64,000 nt of DNA from Pipra filicauda (lineage: Eukaryota > Chordata > Aves > Passeriformes > Pipridae), in contig NW_024104417.1 of assembly GCF_003945595.2 (NCBI RefSeq), positions 806,001-870,000 of the forward strand. The letters run 5' to 3'. The notes beneath the pieces were generated by a model. It did not search any database and was not told the origin of the DNA. It saw only the letters and a list, made by a program, of their open reading frames with translations. Shown piece by piece: positions 63,609 to 64,000 of the stretch (within the stretch, counting starts at the first letter, position 1; each line of letters starts with the position of its first letter). Position numbers and translations under genes: made by a program.

Positions 63609-64000
63609 TCGGAGAACGTCTGGCAGGTCACCTGCATTATGGCTGTGACATTCACATCCAGCCTGTCCACAACTCAATAGCATGTGTTTGATAACTACAG
63701 ACACATGGTTCTTTCAATTTTTCAAGATATTTAATATACTACTTTATTTTTTTTTCCCATGTAAAGTCAGGGGATCTGGAAACCAAGAGGAAGGACCACT
63801 TCCATGTCCCCAGCCAGTGCACTGGTAGATGCAGCCCAGTGCTAGCGGCTCCAGGAGCCCTGCTAGCCAGCTGAATGGTTTCAAAGCACAATGTCCTACC
63901 AAACCCTCATCAATGAGACTCAGTCATGTCACATAATACCTGCCCACACTTTAATGAAATGATAACAAATAAAAAGATTTGGTTTACGTAATTTACACCT

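Larger units (their letters stand above)
47701..64000. other. intergenic region upstream of MYO10
   Basis: Apart from the LTR element at 58.4-60.1 kb and a few simple repeats, I see no gene, exon or recognisable repeat here. Open frames are short, show no known motif and occur on both strands as expected by chance. In mammals the next gene in this direction is BASP1. Its highly distinctive alanine/lysine/glutamate-rich coding sequence is not visible, so BASP1, if synteny holds, lies beyond the right edge. Regulatory elements for MYO10 may be present but cannot be picked out by eye. Confidence 0.6.

Overview
The window is nuclear DNA from a bird, probably a neoavian rather than chicken or duck. 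It holds many CR1 LINE copies with the typical avian 3' end, avian-style endogenous retrovirus LTRs (one starting with the familiar TGTRTTGGGTTTGCATGG-type sequence), no Alu, B1 or L1, and one large CpG island. No bacterial-type genes are present. Almost every ATG-to-stop frame of 60 codons or more is chance or lies inside a repeat.

The only host gene I can support is MYO10 (unconventional myosin-X), on the minus strand, represented by its 5' end. Coding exon 1 (47029-47049) encodes only MDNFLAE behind an ideal Kozak site and ends at a consensus donor. Coding exon 2 (14062-14160) encodes 33 residues of the N-terminal myosin head (GSRVWLREN...FRTDYGQ). Both junctions are phase 0, and the joined product aligns without gaps to the start of vertebrate myosin-X. 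Intron 1 is 32,868 bp. Intron 2 runs off the left edge, since I found no exon 3 in the first 14 kb. The start codon sits in a CpG island (about 46.44-47.70 kb) with GC boxes, G-quadruplex motifs and three upstream ATGs, the last of which opens a frame overlapping the MYO10 start across the exon junction.

Layout: 1-14.06 kb is intron 2, with two CR1 copies arranged 5'-to-5' at 10.8-14.0 kb. Exon 2 is at 14.1 kb. 14.2-47.0 kb is intron 1, with CR1 fragments, a solo LTR at 23.5 kb with a perfect 6-bp target duplication, a non-CR1 LINE C-terminal fragment at 32.2 kb and a degenerate ERVL-type LTR at 42.3 kb. The promoter, CpG island and exon 1 lie at 46.4-47.7 kb. 47.7-64 kb is upstream intergenic DNA with a 1,737-bp LTR element at 58.4 kb flanked by a perfect 5-bp target duplication. 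In mammals this interval separates MYO10 from BASP1; no BASP1 sequence is visible here.

I see no wholly new biological system. The observations most worth checking are the upstream-ATG and G-quadruplex arrangement in the MYO10 leader, the inverted CR1 copies around exon 2, the LINE fragment with a long open frame and zinc-finger tail, and the two LTRs whose boundaries are fixed by target-site duplications.
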